This document shows, piece after piece, positions 44,232 through 56,815 of a stretch of DNA of 64,000 nucleotides. The stretch is from Gnetum montanum. Taxonomy: Eukaryota; Streptophyta; Gnetopsida; Gnetales; Gnetaceae. The stretch's first letter is position 1. Each line of letters starts with the position of its first letter. Location: the NCBI GenBank assembly GCA_015680685.1, contig MNCI01034026.1, forward strand, positions 709,213-773,212, given 5' to 3'. A program made the position numbers and the translations under genes. The notes under the pieces were generated by a model that was given only the letters and a program-made list of their open reading frames with translations, was not told the origin of the DNA and searched no databases.

Positions 44232-44794
44232 GGCTGCAATCGAATGAGTTTTGGCAAAATCTCCTATTTACGCCTTACTTCTGCCCCACTTCTACTATAG
44301 CCAAAATCCAAATTCGTGATATCTATAACCTATCTCGAGTATGAACCATCGGTTTATAAACAAAATGCTTAAAACTAATTTTTCTTTCTGTCCGATCAAT
44401 ACAGAAATTTCCCAAAACATCGGTGTTAGTATGACATGAGACACAAAGATCGAGGCATTAATTTCGTAGATATCATGTAGATTGCGGTCCAAAATGACCC
44501 TAAACTAATACATTTATCATCTCTTAATCTGGCCACATTAACTACAGTTTGTACAGAAATTCAAATTTCACAACACACTAGACATGCCACGTTGCACTTT
44601 TCATTTCATTTCATACGCCAACATCTAGGAAGCCGAGCTCGTTATTATCTTATAGACTGAACATATTTGTAACGGTCCACTAAGACCTTAAATTGGAAGC
44701 CTCTTTAATGCTAAAAAGACAAAAAACAAACTCTTATCATTCAACTGATTAGCAGAAAAAAATGTAACAACTTCCTTTTTGATGTTTTTTACAG
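44232..44794. other. Spacer before RT (element C)
   Basis: Non-coding. A minus-strand TATA-like TAAATAGGAG at 44261-44270 is close to the opposite-strand ATG. Single TAAACTA-type units occur near 44490 and 44670. It ends in a strong + strand acceptor, polypyrimidine then TTTTTTACAG, at 44794. Confidence 0.6.
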
Positions 44795-45980
44795 GGCGAT
44801 TCGCAAATGGATGCAGCTTTATCTGCACCATTAGCCTTAATAGGCCCATATGGAGAGGCCATTAGACAGTTTAACTACACGCTGATAGAAACAGAACCTA
44901 CCCCTTGTGACGCAACCATAGAAACATCGGAAATATTCCCAAATTAGCTAGAACATTTAGCCCGAACTCTAGACCTGGAGGTTGGTGATGTGATCAAGGA
45001 TCCTCTCAATGAGGTCCCTATGGTTAAGTTCAAAGGTAAGAATAAAACTCTTAGAGTTAGTTCCCTTTTAGACCAATAGACACAGAGTGGCATAACGTAA
45101 GTGCTCTAAAACAACATTGTTGTATTTGCATGGTCATATGAAGACATGCCAGGATTAGAATCGAGATTAATACAGCATAACATAATTTTAGACCCACGCA
45201 TCAAAGAAGTTAGACAGAAGGCATGAAATATTAAGCCAGAAATCACGTTAACAGTGCGTAATGAAATCACCAAGCTATATCAAGCTGGTTTCATTCGCAT
45301 GGTTGATTACTCAGATTGGGTGTCCAACATTGTAGTTGTTTCTAAGAAAACGGGAGGTATACGCATTTGCATAGACTTTCGAGACCTGAACAAAGCTACG
45401 ATTAAGGACAATTTCCTGCTACCAAGTATCGACCAACTAATCGACACAACAGTTGGTCACACACTTCTATCCTTTATGGATGGTTTCTCAGGTTATAATC
45501 AAATTCACGTCAACCTGGAGTATTAATTGACCACAACATTCATGACACCCTAGGGGACCTTCTGTTACACTATGATGCCTTTTGGGCTAAAAAATGCTAG
45601 GGCAACGTATCAACGGGCCATGACATACATCTTTAGCGACTACCTTTTAGGGAGATTGAACGACTACGTAGATGACATAGCTGTCAAGTCTATAAATTTT
45701 GAAGATCATTCAAAAGACCTAGAGTTAGTCCTTAAATGATGTCTCAAGCATGACTTGCAGCTTAACCCAAAGAAATGCATATTCGGAGTCAAAACTGAAT
45801 GCATGTTGGGGTTTGTGGTATTAGAGACTGGCATCTGAGTCGACCCCGAAAAAGTTAAAGCCATTGTTGATTTAACACCATCTACAAACCTCAAAGAACT
45901 ATGTGGGTTGCAACGCAGACTATAGTTCATTAGGCGGTTCATTTCGAAATTAACAGATAAATTACATCCCATGCAACACC
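44795..45980 (+). pseudogene. pol: Reverse transcriptase of element C
   Basis: EDMPGLESR, AGFIRMVDYSDWVSNIVVV, GGIRICIDFRDLNKATI, LPSIDQLID, FMDGFSGYNQIHV, CYTMMPFGLKNA and LNDYVDDIAVKS (45660-45690), LNPKKCIFGVKT. Four or more stops. Confidence 0.85.
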
Positions 45981-47100
45981 TTCTTAATAAGGGTGTTAAT
46001 TTCGAATGGACTGATGACTGCTAACGTACATTCAAAGATTTAAAAAAGGAGCTACAACATTTGCCAATGGTATTCCTGCCGCAAAGGGATCAACCTTTTT
46101 ACGTTTATCTAGCTAGCTCAGACGTGTCCATAGCTGCGTTACTGTGCCAAAAAAGGAATGATGGGTCAGAAGCCCCTATCTATTACCTCAGTCATGCCCT
46201 ATTTGCGTACGAGACAAGGTACAATGAAGTAGAGCGTAACTATTTAGCATTAGTCTTCGCACTTAAAAAATGTAGGCATTATCTTTTCCGTAGTTAGGTT
46301 AACATAATCTATAAAAGTAATGTTCTGCGAGCTATCTCAAAAAACCTATATGAGAGTAGCAGGATAGCTCATGGGAAGGCTATCATAGCTGAATTTGATT
46401 TACATTATGGTGCCCAATCGTCCACCAAAGGTCAGGCTATAGCTGACCAGCTAGCGACATTGCCCACTAAAGATCAAGCTACGATAGAGCCAGAATTCCT
46501 AGATGAGCATGTACATAGTTTAAGCCCTGTATCAACAGACCTCGAAGTGACGTTAGACTTTGACGGAGCTTTGACTACTAGAGATGGCAGTGCTACCGTT
46601 GATATTACACTTGGCCCTGAGGATGTGTGTCCATTGGCTTACCACCTAACCTTCCCTTGTACAAACAATGTGGAAGAGTATGAGGGACTCCTCAGAGGAT
46701 TATTGGCAGCTAGAGAACTCAACGTTCAACACCTGGTGATCCGAGGTGATTCGATGCTAGTCATCAATAAAATCATAGAGGTTTATGCCTACAAAGCTAT
46801 ACATCTATAGCCCTACTGTGATATGGCTAAAGATCTCCTGAAACAATTTGTGATAGTCAATGCCTGGCACATGCCTCGTAATGAAAATGTTGTGGCTGAT
46901 GCACTGGCCACCCTGGCACTGAATGTGCCACCACGCTTGTTTGTGGCTTGGCCCGCTCAGATGATGGAATGTACAAATCCTATCATCCAGGCCGCACATA
47001 TTTCTTCATTAAACGCAAGAGAAATGCTAGAATGGTATGACAACATTAAGACTTACCTTTTGCATGGTGAACCACCACATGAGCTAACACATGCATAAAA
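45981..47100 (+). pseudogene. pol: Both RNase H domains of element C
   Basis: RT-linked domain: PFYVYLASSDVSIAALLCQK, YYLSHALFAYETRYNEVERN. Archaeal-like domain: LDFDGALTT, NNVEEYEGLLRGLLAA, VIRGDSMLVINK, RNENVVADALATLAL; its four acidic positions are intact and the stretch 46460-46810 is open. Confidence 0.85.
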
Positions 47101-48269
47101 GGACACGGTGCATAAATGTGCCAGGAAATACGTAATCATTGGAGACAGTACTCTCTGTAGACACTCCTTTGATGGGATATTGCTCACCTGCATCGACAAT
47201 GATCAAGCACGACGAATAGTTAGCAAGGTCCACAAGGGGCTATGTGGAGGACACATAGCCCCATGAGCCATGGTCGCTAAAATCAGACGCCTGGGGTACT
47301 ATTGGTCGTACATGGAAAGAGACTGCCTTACCAAAGTCAAGACGTGTGATATGTGCCAGCAATATGCAAATCTAATACACGTGTCACCAACCGAATTACA
47401 CACTACTTAGATTACTTGGCCATTCCAATGATGGAGACTAGATATCATAGGTCCCATCATGAATTTTCTATAGGACATAGCTTCATTATCACCACCACTG
47501 AGTATTTTACAAAGTAGATTGAAGCAATCCCCCTACGGAAGATCACATCTTAATAGGTTTTCCATTTCATCTTAGAAAATATTGTAACTAGATTTGGGCT
47601 CCCTATGACTATTGTGACTAACAATGGACCACAATTTAGTAGCACAGAAACCAAATCTTTTTGCGATAACCTTGGTATCAAGTAATCTTTTTCTTCACCT
47701 TATTACCCGCAAGAAAATGGTCAAGTAGAAGTGACAAACAAGGTGATTATAAATCTACTTAAGAAGATGCTCAGTAATAACAAAAAATGGTGGCATGAAA
47801 AAATCCTCTACGTGCTATGGGTGTATCGTACAACGTGCAGAATAGCTACAGACAGGACGCCCATAGCCTAGTCTATGGGTCCGAAGTAGTGCTACCCTTG
47901 GAATTATAGGTTTCCTCATTGTAGATGGTCCTATCCATAGTTATAAATGAGACTCAACACAATGAGTCTAGAATTGTGGATTTAGACTCGGTGGAGGAGA
48001 AATGCATCCAAACGCTCGACACCATCAAGAGCTATTAGGATAAACAGAGACAGAAGCATCAGCACAACCTGCATCAACGATCGATCAAAAAAGGAGATTT
48101 ATTTCTCAAGGCCATCTGTGAACTAGTAGGCAAGTTCTTTGCAAACTAGGAAGGCCCTTTCTTGGTCATTGGCACATATGACAATGGAGCATTCAAGTTA
48201 GCGGACATTGACGACAAAGAGCACTCAAACCCAGTGAATCATCTGTACTTGAAATGGTATTACATCTAA
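47101..48269 (+). pseudogene. pol: Integrase of element C
   Basis: VHKGLCGGHIAP, CLTKVKTCDMC, RLDIIGPI, TNNGPQFSS (second catalytic Asp changed to Asn) and ENGQVE. The protein ends HLYLKWYYI-stop (48267-48269). Many stops. Confidence 0.8.
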
Positions 48270-48289
48270 ACATCGACTTAGCTCAAACG

Positions 48290-48650
48290 TAAGGTAACAA
48301 ACGTCTGCTACGATGTAAAACTGGCAAAGTTGTACACGTTCGCTACGACATAAAACTGGCACTTCTTGCACGCATCTACCAAGATGCTAAACTTGTAAAG
48401 TTTCTAACCGTCGGCCATGATGTGAAACTGGCAAGGTAAGCATACGTTTGCTGAGACACTAAACCAACATAGACTTGTCCTTGGGTCACAACATAAAACT
48501 GGCATCCACATCATGGTCTGCTGGGACCATAAACTAGCTCTTCCACTATCCGCTACAGCGTAAAACTAGTAGATTGAAGTTTGCCCAGATGTTAAATCGA
48601 GACCACGGCCTGCTGAGGCTTAAAACCAGCAACAATATTCAACCAGGACT
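48290..48650 (+). repeat. Post-pol short-repeat array (element C)
   Basis: About ten units of TCNGCTACGATGTAAAACTGG type, 28-40 bp apart, decaying toward 48650. Confidence 0.8.
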
Positions 48651-49784
48651 CAAAACTGGAATCTGCCGAGCATTCCATGAGGCAAGCGAGCATGGTCATT
48701 CTTACATAGCATCACTACCAGATGGAATGGGTAAGGCATTGGGACAAATGCAACGTCGTTACCCCACCGGCATCCTATTGATTCCTCAGACATGCTGAAA
48801 GGCATACTACTGACCCCTCGGAGATGTTGCTACGACAGCCACTTTGTAGCTGTAGCTTCTAGGATCAACTTCGCCGCTTGGGGCCCTGAAGAAACTATGG
48901 TCATCCGTAGTCTCGGCAGCCTCCATCCATCACCGTCACCAAACTCTGGCCTAGCAGATTCATCTGACTTATTCTTTGTCTAATCATTGGAGCAACATTA
49001 ATCTGGCTATCGACGATGGTTTCATGAACCACAGCATCAACATTGGGATCCTTGCTACTTGTTATGATCCTTGTTTCATGGCTTGTGCTCTCCTTTTCGC
49101 TTTGGATGGTGCTTATTTCAACAGCCTCCCTCCTTAGCGATTAGGACGATTGCTTCTGCACTCTGCTCTTTGTTATGTTTTTTAGGTTACTTGCTACGAC
49201 AACATTGATCGAGAGTACATTCATTAGAAAGTAAGGTGTCGTAACATCTTGAAGCAATTGCTCAGACTAGCCTGGCCACTTAGGAGTGCAAACCCTACCT
49301 CTTCCTCCATTGGATGCATTACTTTGTTTTCCCCTCCCTGTGTCCTCATGACCACTGTTACCTCTTGCTTTGCTTGTACAGAGCGTGAATATTCAAGAAA
49401 AATCTTTCACATCTTTGTTTCCATGAACTAGCGTAATGCAACTCACCTAAGTGGAATGTAATTAAAAAAATAGGGGAAGTTTGGCAAAATGGATGTAATA
49501 CAGCTCATCCAGGCCACACGGGTGTAACACAACTCGCCCGTGCAAGTCCTCCATATACAGTATGATGGTGTAACCTCTCATAAATACATTTGTGGAAGGA
49601 CGCTATGACTTGTTTGCAAAAAGTTTCATGTTCACGTGCTTGAGTCTTTCCCGAACCTCCCACCTCTTACTCTTGTAAAATCCCTTCTATGCTTTCTTCC
49701 CTACCTTACCTTTGCACTTCCAGGTTTGACAAAGTGACATTTGAGCAATATCTGATGGACACTGTTGGTGCCTTTACCTCTCTA
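48651..49784 (+). other. 3' UTR of element C
   Basis: About 1.1 kb with no accepted gene. It includes two words close to GTAACACAACTCGCCCGTG at 49495-49545, also seen in the A and D 3' UTRs. Confidence 0.6.
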
Positions 49785-49858
49785 GTGTTTCATATTCTTT
49801 GTCGACATCTTTCGGGCAAGCCCTCTAAACATCAACAAAGAGGGGCCATTGAAACACC
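49785..49858 (+). promoter_or_regulatory. Polypurine tract within a hairpin at the C 3' LTR boundary
   Basis: PPT CAACAAAGAGGGG (49833-49845). AGTGTTTCATATTCTTTGTC on the left mirrors the AACAAAGAGG...TGAAACACC on the right. Confidence 0.8.
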
Positions 49859-51148
49859 ATAAAATTTTCAAGGCCTTGACGGTTCAGCAAAATCTAGCGA
49901 CCCAGGTAGGGAGTCTCGACAAGACGTGGCACAATACAGATGAACTTTAGGAGATAGAACAAAATGATGGGTCCACAACAGCAAGCCTTCGACTTTGCGA
50001 GTTTCCTATGTTTCAAAATATCAACATTTAGTACATTACGCTACATTACGCAACATAGCGTAACGCTGCGATATGCAGCGTAATATCAAAGACAGTCTAC
50101 CACAACATCAAAAAATGGCTAAGGGGGCCCATTACGCTGCGTTACGCAGTGCAATGTAATAAAACCCCAAAAGAGATTGATCAGAAACAGAGGAAGTGTG
50201 ACAACAATACTTCAACTTTTGTAGTTTAATTATTTTACACTGCATTACGCTATGATGCGTTATTTAGTGTAATGCAAGTAACAATAGTACAATTTAGACA
50301 TCAGCAGTTCATAGGGCACAATACGCTCTCTAGCGTATTATAGTGTAATCAAAGGACAGTCTGTTGCCAAAGTCCAAACAAGAGTAGTTTATGACACGCT
50401 ACGCAACATAGTGTTGTAAGCTTCAATGACAACACATTGGGTCAATGGCATCTTATGAGTTCAAGACATGCGTCACTTAAATCACGTTTACCTCTTGAGC
50501 CTAACCTTATAAATGCTCTAGTTGATGAAGATCAGGGGGGTTGGAAAAAATTTTCCTCCTTCAAAGTGGGCAAGAGAGCAAAAGAAGATCAGCAATCGTG
50601 AGAGTATCAGAGTTGATTGGCAAGAACCCTGGATCAGAAATAGTCGGCTGACAGATATTCTACCCTCGGGGTTTGACTTCCTTACGCCCAGATTGGCTAG
50701 AACAAGGTAGATTGACACTTTCTTGTTCCATCTTCTTTCTTGCTGCTGGTATGTGCTTCATCCAAATCGAAGCCTGCCTGTAATCATTATATCCAACATA
50801 TTGTATTCATAAATTAAATCTCAGATCTTGTGGTCATACTCTCTACAAGTCCGATTCCTTGCGTCTCATTTATACGGATTTGGAAATCGCTCTAAATCAT
50901 TTGCATCGTTTTCAATTGTTTCTTTTGAGATTAACAATATTACATCTCATAAAGAGTCGTCATTTTGCCATCAAATTATTATAGAAATTTTACTGATTAA
51001 GTAAGTCCATATCTAATTGACAAGACCGTTCAGGGAACCTCGGATTCGTTTCTTCCTCCAGCACAGCCCTCGCACAGATTTGGGGTTAAAACTGTGTACA
51101 TGGACTTTCATTTGGTATTTCTAGTGACTAAGGTTTTCCATCGTTACA
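49850..51148 (+). repeat. 3' LTR of element C
   Basis: 1299 bp, TGAAACACC...GTTACA. Same GCGTAATG-type palindromic words as the 5' copy; TATA-like TTATAAAT at 50507. The pair differs mainly by transitions. Confidence 0.9.
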
Positions 51149-51153
51149 ACCAC
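51149..51153. repeat. Target-site duplication of element C, right copy (ACCAC)
   Basis: Identical to 17865-17869; element A sequence follows. Confidence 0.9.
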
Positions 51154-52068
51154 CAGATACACATCGAACGAAGGGACGTGATACCAATGCGTGGGTGGGA
51201 CGTTGTAGCTCCAGGATGCAGTTCTCAACGAAAGAAGAACACGGTTCGGGGCATACGCGCTGCCACTCTCAGTGTCATGATGATCCTTCAAAGACGTCGT
51301 ATGATGTCACACGGGCCCTTTGAACCTATCATCACCATAGCCCACCACCCTGACGGTAGTTCCTGGGCTCGTTCCCACTTCTGAGGTGCTGACAGTATTG
51401 TGGCCTAGCCGTAATATTGTTGCTCTTCAGTTCCCCACCAACGTTTCGGCTCGTGTAATATTCAGCTATGTGGTAGCTGATCCCATAGCTGAACTGAGCA
51501 CACATTCCTTTGGCAGGGATTCCAGTGCATCTGTGTCCACAATAGCTCTTGGCACCTTGGAGATCAGCTCCCCCATGCCGGCGCTGCCAAGATCACTATT
51601 GGCCTCCCTGCTTTGGGCATCTCACACTAGCAACAATGCCCAAGAGTAACAAAAATGCCAGCAGCTAGCAAGACCTTATCCCCATAAGCGCATCTTGCTA
51701 AAGCAATAAACGTTACAGCATCATGAAGTGAGTGCCTCGACTAGCTCAGCTACTTCAGAGTGCAAATTTTGACACATGTGTAACACAGCTCGCCGTGCGG
51801 AAGGCTGTAGTAGACAAGTCAGAACCCTCCACGGATATAACGCAACTCATGCTGCGGAGGGGACACATGCCTATAGGAGGTTGAAGAATAGCGCCAACCA
51901 AAGATGAAAATGCAAACAAGCCCCTCAGAGCACTTCGATGAGGGACTTAGCTAAAAATCATCTTTGCTCTCTACCTTAACTGCCGCAAAACCAATGCAAC
52001 ACTCTTAGGCACGGCCAAGCGACGTCTTAGCACTCACCAAGTGACAACCTTAGCATTTCACCTATTAC
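51154..52068 (+). other. 3' UTR of element A, distal part
   Basis: No accepted gene. Collinear with D (56850-57827), for example TATGTGGTAGCTGATCCCAT in both. Carries a GTAACACAGCTCGCCGTG word at about 51780. Confidence 0.65.
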
Positions 52069-52143
52069 GGTGTTTCGTATTCTTTGCCAACATCCATCGA
52101 GCCTATTCTCTAGACGTTGACAAAGAGGGGGCAATGAAACACC
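52069..52143 (+). promoter_or_regulatory. Polypurine tract within a hairpin at the A 3' LTR boundary
   Basis: PPT CAAAGAGGGGG (52121-52131). GGTGTTTCGTATTCTTTGCC on the left pairs with TTGACAAAGA and TGAAACACC on the right. Confidence 0.8.
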
Positions 52144-53866
52144 CTAAAAAATGCAGGGTCATCCTTTCTTCACTAGGCTCTTGCAGTCCGCATAGCACGA
52201 TGGTAGTTCATCGAGAGAAGAACGTTCTGACACGAGGTTGGCTAGTTTGGCAAATTTTCTTCTTTTAGCATGGACAGGTTCTGTACCATCCTGCCTGCCC
52301 ACCAAAGTAGCCTAAATAGCCAGTAGCCTACTCAAAAATGGTGCATGGCAACATTCTGGATGTGCAAGAAACAGTTTGGCAAGTTTTATAAGTCACGAAG
52401 CCTGCTACACTGCACTATGCTATGTAGCGTAGCAAGCTTCAAAAGACGATGGTGAAACGAAGTGCTACGCTACGCGACGTCACACAGTGTAGCATGGCAA
52501 CGACTTCACTACCCACTTCCCTTGCCCAATTTCAAGTTCTGCAGTGATCTTTTTCGTCAGGAAGTGGCAGACCATGTCTGCTGCTATGCTATGCTGAGCT
52601 ACATGGTGCAACAAGGCATAGCAATCCTATGGAAGAGATAGAAGGTAGTTCGAAAGGTGGAGTCAATAGAGTTCGTAAGACTTGCATCGTAGGAGAAAGT
52701 TTGCAAATCAGCAAAACTCTTGCGACTAAGGCAAGTTGCTACACTACGCTACGCTACGTAGCATAGCATAGCATAGTAAGCATGTAACAGAGAGTAGAAC
52801 GAGCGACAAGGTGCTACGCTACGCCAAGCATGCTATGTCACAAAGCACAACAAGGCATGTAGGTGGTTGCATGACATCAATGCACTCCACCTAATGAGAC
52901 TGTTAGCACACGTCCCTAGACACTGATGGCATGATTACGATGTGGTAGGATCATAGTTATTGCATGGCAGGTTCGCATTGCAACAATCTTGTAGGCCCAA
53001 TGGTCATAGATGACTCGAGTGGTTCCAGTAAGATAAGGCAAGCCTGTGGCACGTAGCATTCAAAAAACTACCCCTTTCCACTTACCTTCAACCCTATAAA
53101 TATCCCTATAAATAGCATATAACAGGTTTGAAATTTTTAGAGGTACTCGCAATTTGGAAAAGTCCACAATCTTTAAAGTTGGCAACTGTAAAAGAGTTCG
53201 CATCTTTCTTGAAGAAAATAGCTTCCAAGTGGTAGAAACTTTGAAATTCTAAAACAAAGATCTCCCTTCTCTCTAGCATTGTAATATCAAATTCATCTAT
53301 CTAAAGCTATAAACAACGACTCTCTCTCAGCCGACGAGAGGTTCTCGTCTCCGTTCTAACACCTTGGTAGAGCTCCACATTATTTGTACGTGAGTACGCA
53401 TCCAAGTGCATAGCTCTTTTTACTCGACACATCTTGGTTACTCTTGGGATTTCTGTACTCAGTCACGCTGTGTAGCCGATTGTATCCACCTTGACCAGAC
53501 GAGTTTGTAGCTTTAGAGCAGTGCATGTTTCTAATCATACTTTACATTATCTCTCATTTGTTGTCTCATTTCTTTATATTATTTTCTGTTTTATTCACCT
53601 TTAAGCATTATTTCGTATTACTGGTATATTTTTATAGTTTCTCCCCTGCTTTATTTACCCGTAAGCATTATCTCACATTCCACATTATTTACGTTGTAAA
53701 AGGCTATATTGATGCCGATGTAATTCCCTGTCTAATTGACCAGACCGTTCAGGGCATCCCGTATCTGCACATACCCAGCACTGCCCTCCCACGGATATGG
53801 GGTTGGAACTGTCACGTTTGCAGACCCTCGACGTTCTTCCAGCCACCGATATTTTTGGTCACTACA
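52135..53866 (+). repeat. 3' LTR of element A
   Basis: 1732 bp, TGAAACACC...ACTACA. GCTACGCTACG / CGTAGCATAGC palindromic words fill 52395-52860. TATAAA at 53095. Its 5' partner is missing. Confidence 0.85.
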
Positions 53867-54235
53867 ATGCCTTTCAGGCTCAAGAATGCTGGAGCAACCT
53901 ACCAGCAAGCCATGACCTACATCTTTAGCGACTACATCCTAGAAACATTAAACGACTACGTGGATGATATAGCAGTCAAGTCCAAGGAGGTAGCTGATCA
54001 CCGACATGATCTAGGGTTAGTCCTCAAGTGTTGTTAAATGCACAACTTGCGCCTAAATCCTAAGAAGTGCATCTTCGGGGTGAAAAACAGATGCATGCTA
54101 GGGTTTGTGGTATCGGAGGCCGAAAGACGGGTGGACCCTAACAAAGTCAAGGCCATCATCAACATGACACCTCCACAAACCTTAAGGAGTTATGTGGGTT
54201 GCATGGTAGGGTGCAATTCATTCGAAGGGTTATAG
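53867..54235 (+). pseudogene. pol: Reverse transcriptase of element D, C-terminal half
   Basis: MPFRLKNAGATYQQAMTYIF, LNDYVDDIAVKSKE, LNPKKCIFGVKN. The fingers and first palm motifs are missing (see the A/D junction). An open stretch from 53525 fuses LTR and RT by chance. Confidence 0.85.
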
Positions 54236-55400
54236 CAAGTTTAACTGACAAGTTACACCGCATGCAACATCTTCTAAAGAAAGGGGTTAACTTCAAATGG
54301 ATAACCCAGTGTCAACAGGTCTTCGACGACCTGAAGAAGGAGCTTTTATACCTCCCAACTGTGCATCCACCATAGAGGAATAAACCCTTCTTCATCTACA
54401 TTGCCACCTCCGACACATCTATCACGACACTGCTATGTCAAAAAAGAGACAACAGATTTGACATACCAGTGTATTATTTGAGTCATGCACTAATAGTGCA
54501 CGAGGAGAAATACAATGAAGTGGAGAGGAATTTCCTTGCCTTAGTGTTTGCATTAAAAAAGTGGAGGCATTACCTATTTCGCAGTACAACTAACATCCTT
54601 TGCAAAAGCAACATACTTTGGGCTATCACTAACAACCTATATGAAAGAAGCCGGATAGCCCGATGGAAAGCAATAACCATAGAGTTTGATTTACACTACG
54701 CATGTCAATCGTCGACGAAGGGTCAAGCCATAGTGACCCAACTCACAGCCTTGCCCATCGACGACAAAGCAACTATAGATCCTGAATTTCTGAATAAGCA
54801 CGTTGGCATTATCAACATTATCTCATCACATCTCAAAGCTACTTTACACTTCGACCGCACCTCAACCGCGTGAGGAGGTAGTGCAGCTGCTGTCATCACG
54901 TTCCCCTCTAGGGAAATGCACCCATCTACTTATCGCTTTGTGTTCCGCTGCACCAAAAATGTGGCAGAGTATGAGGGGTTACTCAGAGGCCTCTTAGCTA
55001 TCCAAGCACTATGCATACAACACCTGGCAATTCATAGAGATTCATAACTAGTTGTGAATCAAATCACTTAGGTCTACACCTGCAAAACTACGCATCTGCA
55101 ACCCTATTGTGATCTGGAAAAAAGCCTACTTAAGCAATTTTCAACCATAAATGTGCAACACGTGCCACGAAACAAGAACACCATGGTAGATTCCTTAGCC
55201 ACCCTAGCACTAAACATTTCACCACATTCGTTTGCAAATCTGCTGACTTCAATTATCGAATGTACTAAGCCTATCACTTAGGTGGGACACGTGGCCTCTA
55301 TTAGTGTCATGAATACTCAAGAATGGTACGCCAACATTAAAGCCTACCTACAACACGGTGAACCCCTAAGTGGACTAACATCTACCTAGAGAGATGCAAT
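54236..55400 (+). pseudogene. pol: Both RNase H domains of element D
   Basis: PFFIYIATSDTSITTLLCQK, YYLSHALIVHEEKYNEVERN, KKWRHYLF and IARWKAITIEFD; then LHFDRTST, NVAEYEGLLRGLLA and TMVDSLATLAL. The archaeal-like domain has substitutions (FDR, VDS) and stops. Confidence 0.8.
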
Positions 55401-56558
55401 CCATAAGCGTTCCTGGCAATATTCACTCATGGGAAATGATGCCCTATGTCAATGTTCTTATGATAGGATATTGTTGGCATACATAGGTGGGAAGTAGGTG
55501 TAGAAGGTAGTTAATGAAGTGCATGAAGGATTGTGTGGTGGACACATAGCATCTAGGGCTATGGCTATGAAAATTAGACACCTAGGATACTATAGGCCCC
55601 ACATGAAGCGTGACTGCTTGTCAAAAGTTAAGACATGTGACACATGCTAGAGATATGCAAATCTCATACATGTCTCACCCATGAACCTACACCCAACGCA
55701 GATCACATGGCCTTTCCAACGATGGGAACTAGACCTCATAGGATCTATCATGCCTAAGTCCTCCATAGGACATAGTTTCATTATCATTTCCACTGAGTAC
55801 TTTGGGTGGAAGCTATTTCCCTGAGAAAGACGATGTCTCAGCAAATCTACCACTTCATCTTGGACAACATCGTAATGAGATTTGGGCTTCCAATAACTAT
55901 TATGACCGACAATGGGCCATACTTCAATAGTACAGAAACCTGAACCTTCTCCAGCAACCCTGGCATTAAGCAATCATTCTTCTCCCCCTATTACCCATAG
56001 GCAAACGGATAGGCAGAGGCTACAAATAAGTCCATCATCAAATTTTTGAGGCAGATGCTTAGCAATAGCAAGAGGTAGTGGCACGAGTAAATCCTCTACG
56101 TTCTATGGGCCTATAGGATAACATGCAGAACCACGGCAAGTAAGACTCCTTATAACCTTATTTATGGATCTGAAGATGTGTTGCCTCTTAAGTTGCAAGT
56201 ACCATCACTTTGGATGATCCTATCTAACATCATGAGCGAAGCCTAGAGCAATGAGTCTCGGATCATCGACCTCAACTTAATAGAGGAGGAGCGCACACAG
56301 ACGCTGAGCCACATAGAGCACTACCAGAGCAAGCAGCAGTAAAAGCACTGTGCAGACCTGCATCGGTGACCAGTATAGAAGGGAGACCTTGTCCTCAAGG
56401 CTATTCGTGAGCACATGAGAAAATTCTCAACCAACTAGGAATGCCCTTACGTGGTCACTAAAGCCTTTGAGAATGGAGCCTTCAAGCTGGAAAACATGGA
56501 TGGCAACGAGTTTGCCAACTCGGTGAATCACTCGTACCTCAATTCACACTACATCTGA
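55401..56558 (+). pseudogene. pol: Integrase of element D
   Basis: VHEGLCGGHIA, CLSKVKTCDTC, ELDLIGSI, TDNGPYFNS and NPITHR-type decay at ANG-stop-AEATNKS. Ends HSYLNSHYI-stop (56556-56558). Confidence 0.8.
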
Positions 56559-56561
56559 AGC

Positions 56562-56815
56562 ATGGCAGCAACAAGCAGCATCCACTATGATGATAAACTA
56601 GTAACAACAAGCAGCGTCCACTACAACGATAAACTGGCAACAACAAGTAGCTACGACGTTAAATTGGCGACGACCGTCCACTATGACGTTAAACTAGCAC
56701 AGCTAGTCCGCTATGACTATAAACTAGCATGGCATGTCCACTATGATGTTCAACTAGCATGTACGGTCTGCTGGGATCCTAACCCAGTGCATAGTCTACT
56801 AGGATCTTAAACTGG
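56562..56815 (+). repeat. Post-pol short-repeat array (element D)
   Basis: About nine units of GTCCACTATGACGTTAAACT type, 24-33 bp apart; highly similar to the array of A at 17575. Confidence 0.8.

Larger units (their letters stand above)
17870..51148 (+). mobile_element. Element C, complete by its ends (Tat-type Ty3/gypsy)
   Basis: Bounded by two LTRs (17870-19181 and 49850-51148) and by the ACCAC duplication. It inserted in the 3' UTR of element A: removing it joins CATGCACCACCAG to ATACACATCGAAC, as in the uninterrupted D homologue near 56845. It is itself interrupted in gag by element B (19711-36986). The protease region is deleted. The LTR pair differs by roughly 13 percent in the stretch compared by eye, so it is older than B. 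Confidence 0.9.
51149..53866 (+). mobile_element. Element A, right part (3' UTR and 3' LTR)
   Basis: Resumes the A 3' UTR after element C. It matches D 3' UTR from about 56845, including the ATACACATCGAACG word. Ends at the LTR terminus inside D RT. Confidence 0.85.

Noticed and set aside
53525-54037. A 170-codon open frame seeming to encode a new membrane protein fused to RT
   Set aside because: It crosses the end of the A LTR (53866) into D RT; the hydrophobic half is LTR sequence and the fusion is an accident of insertion.
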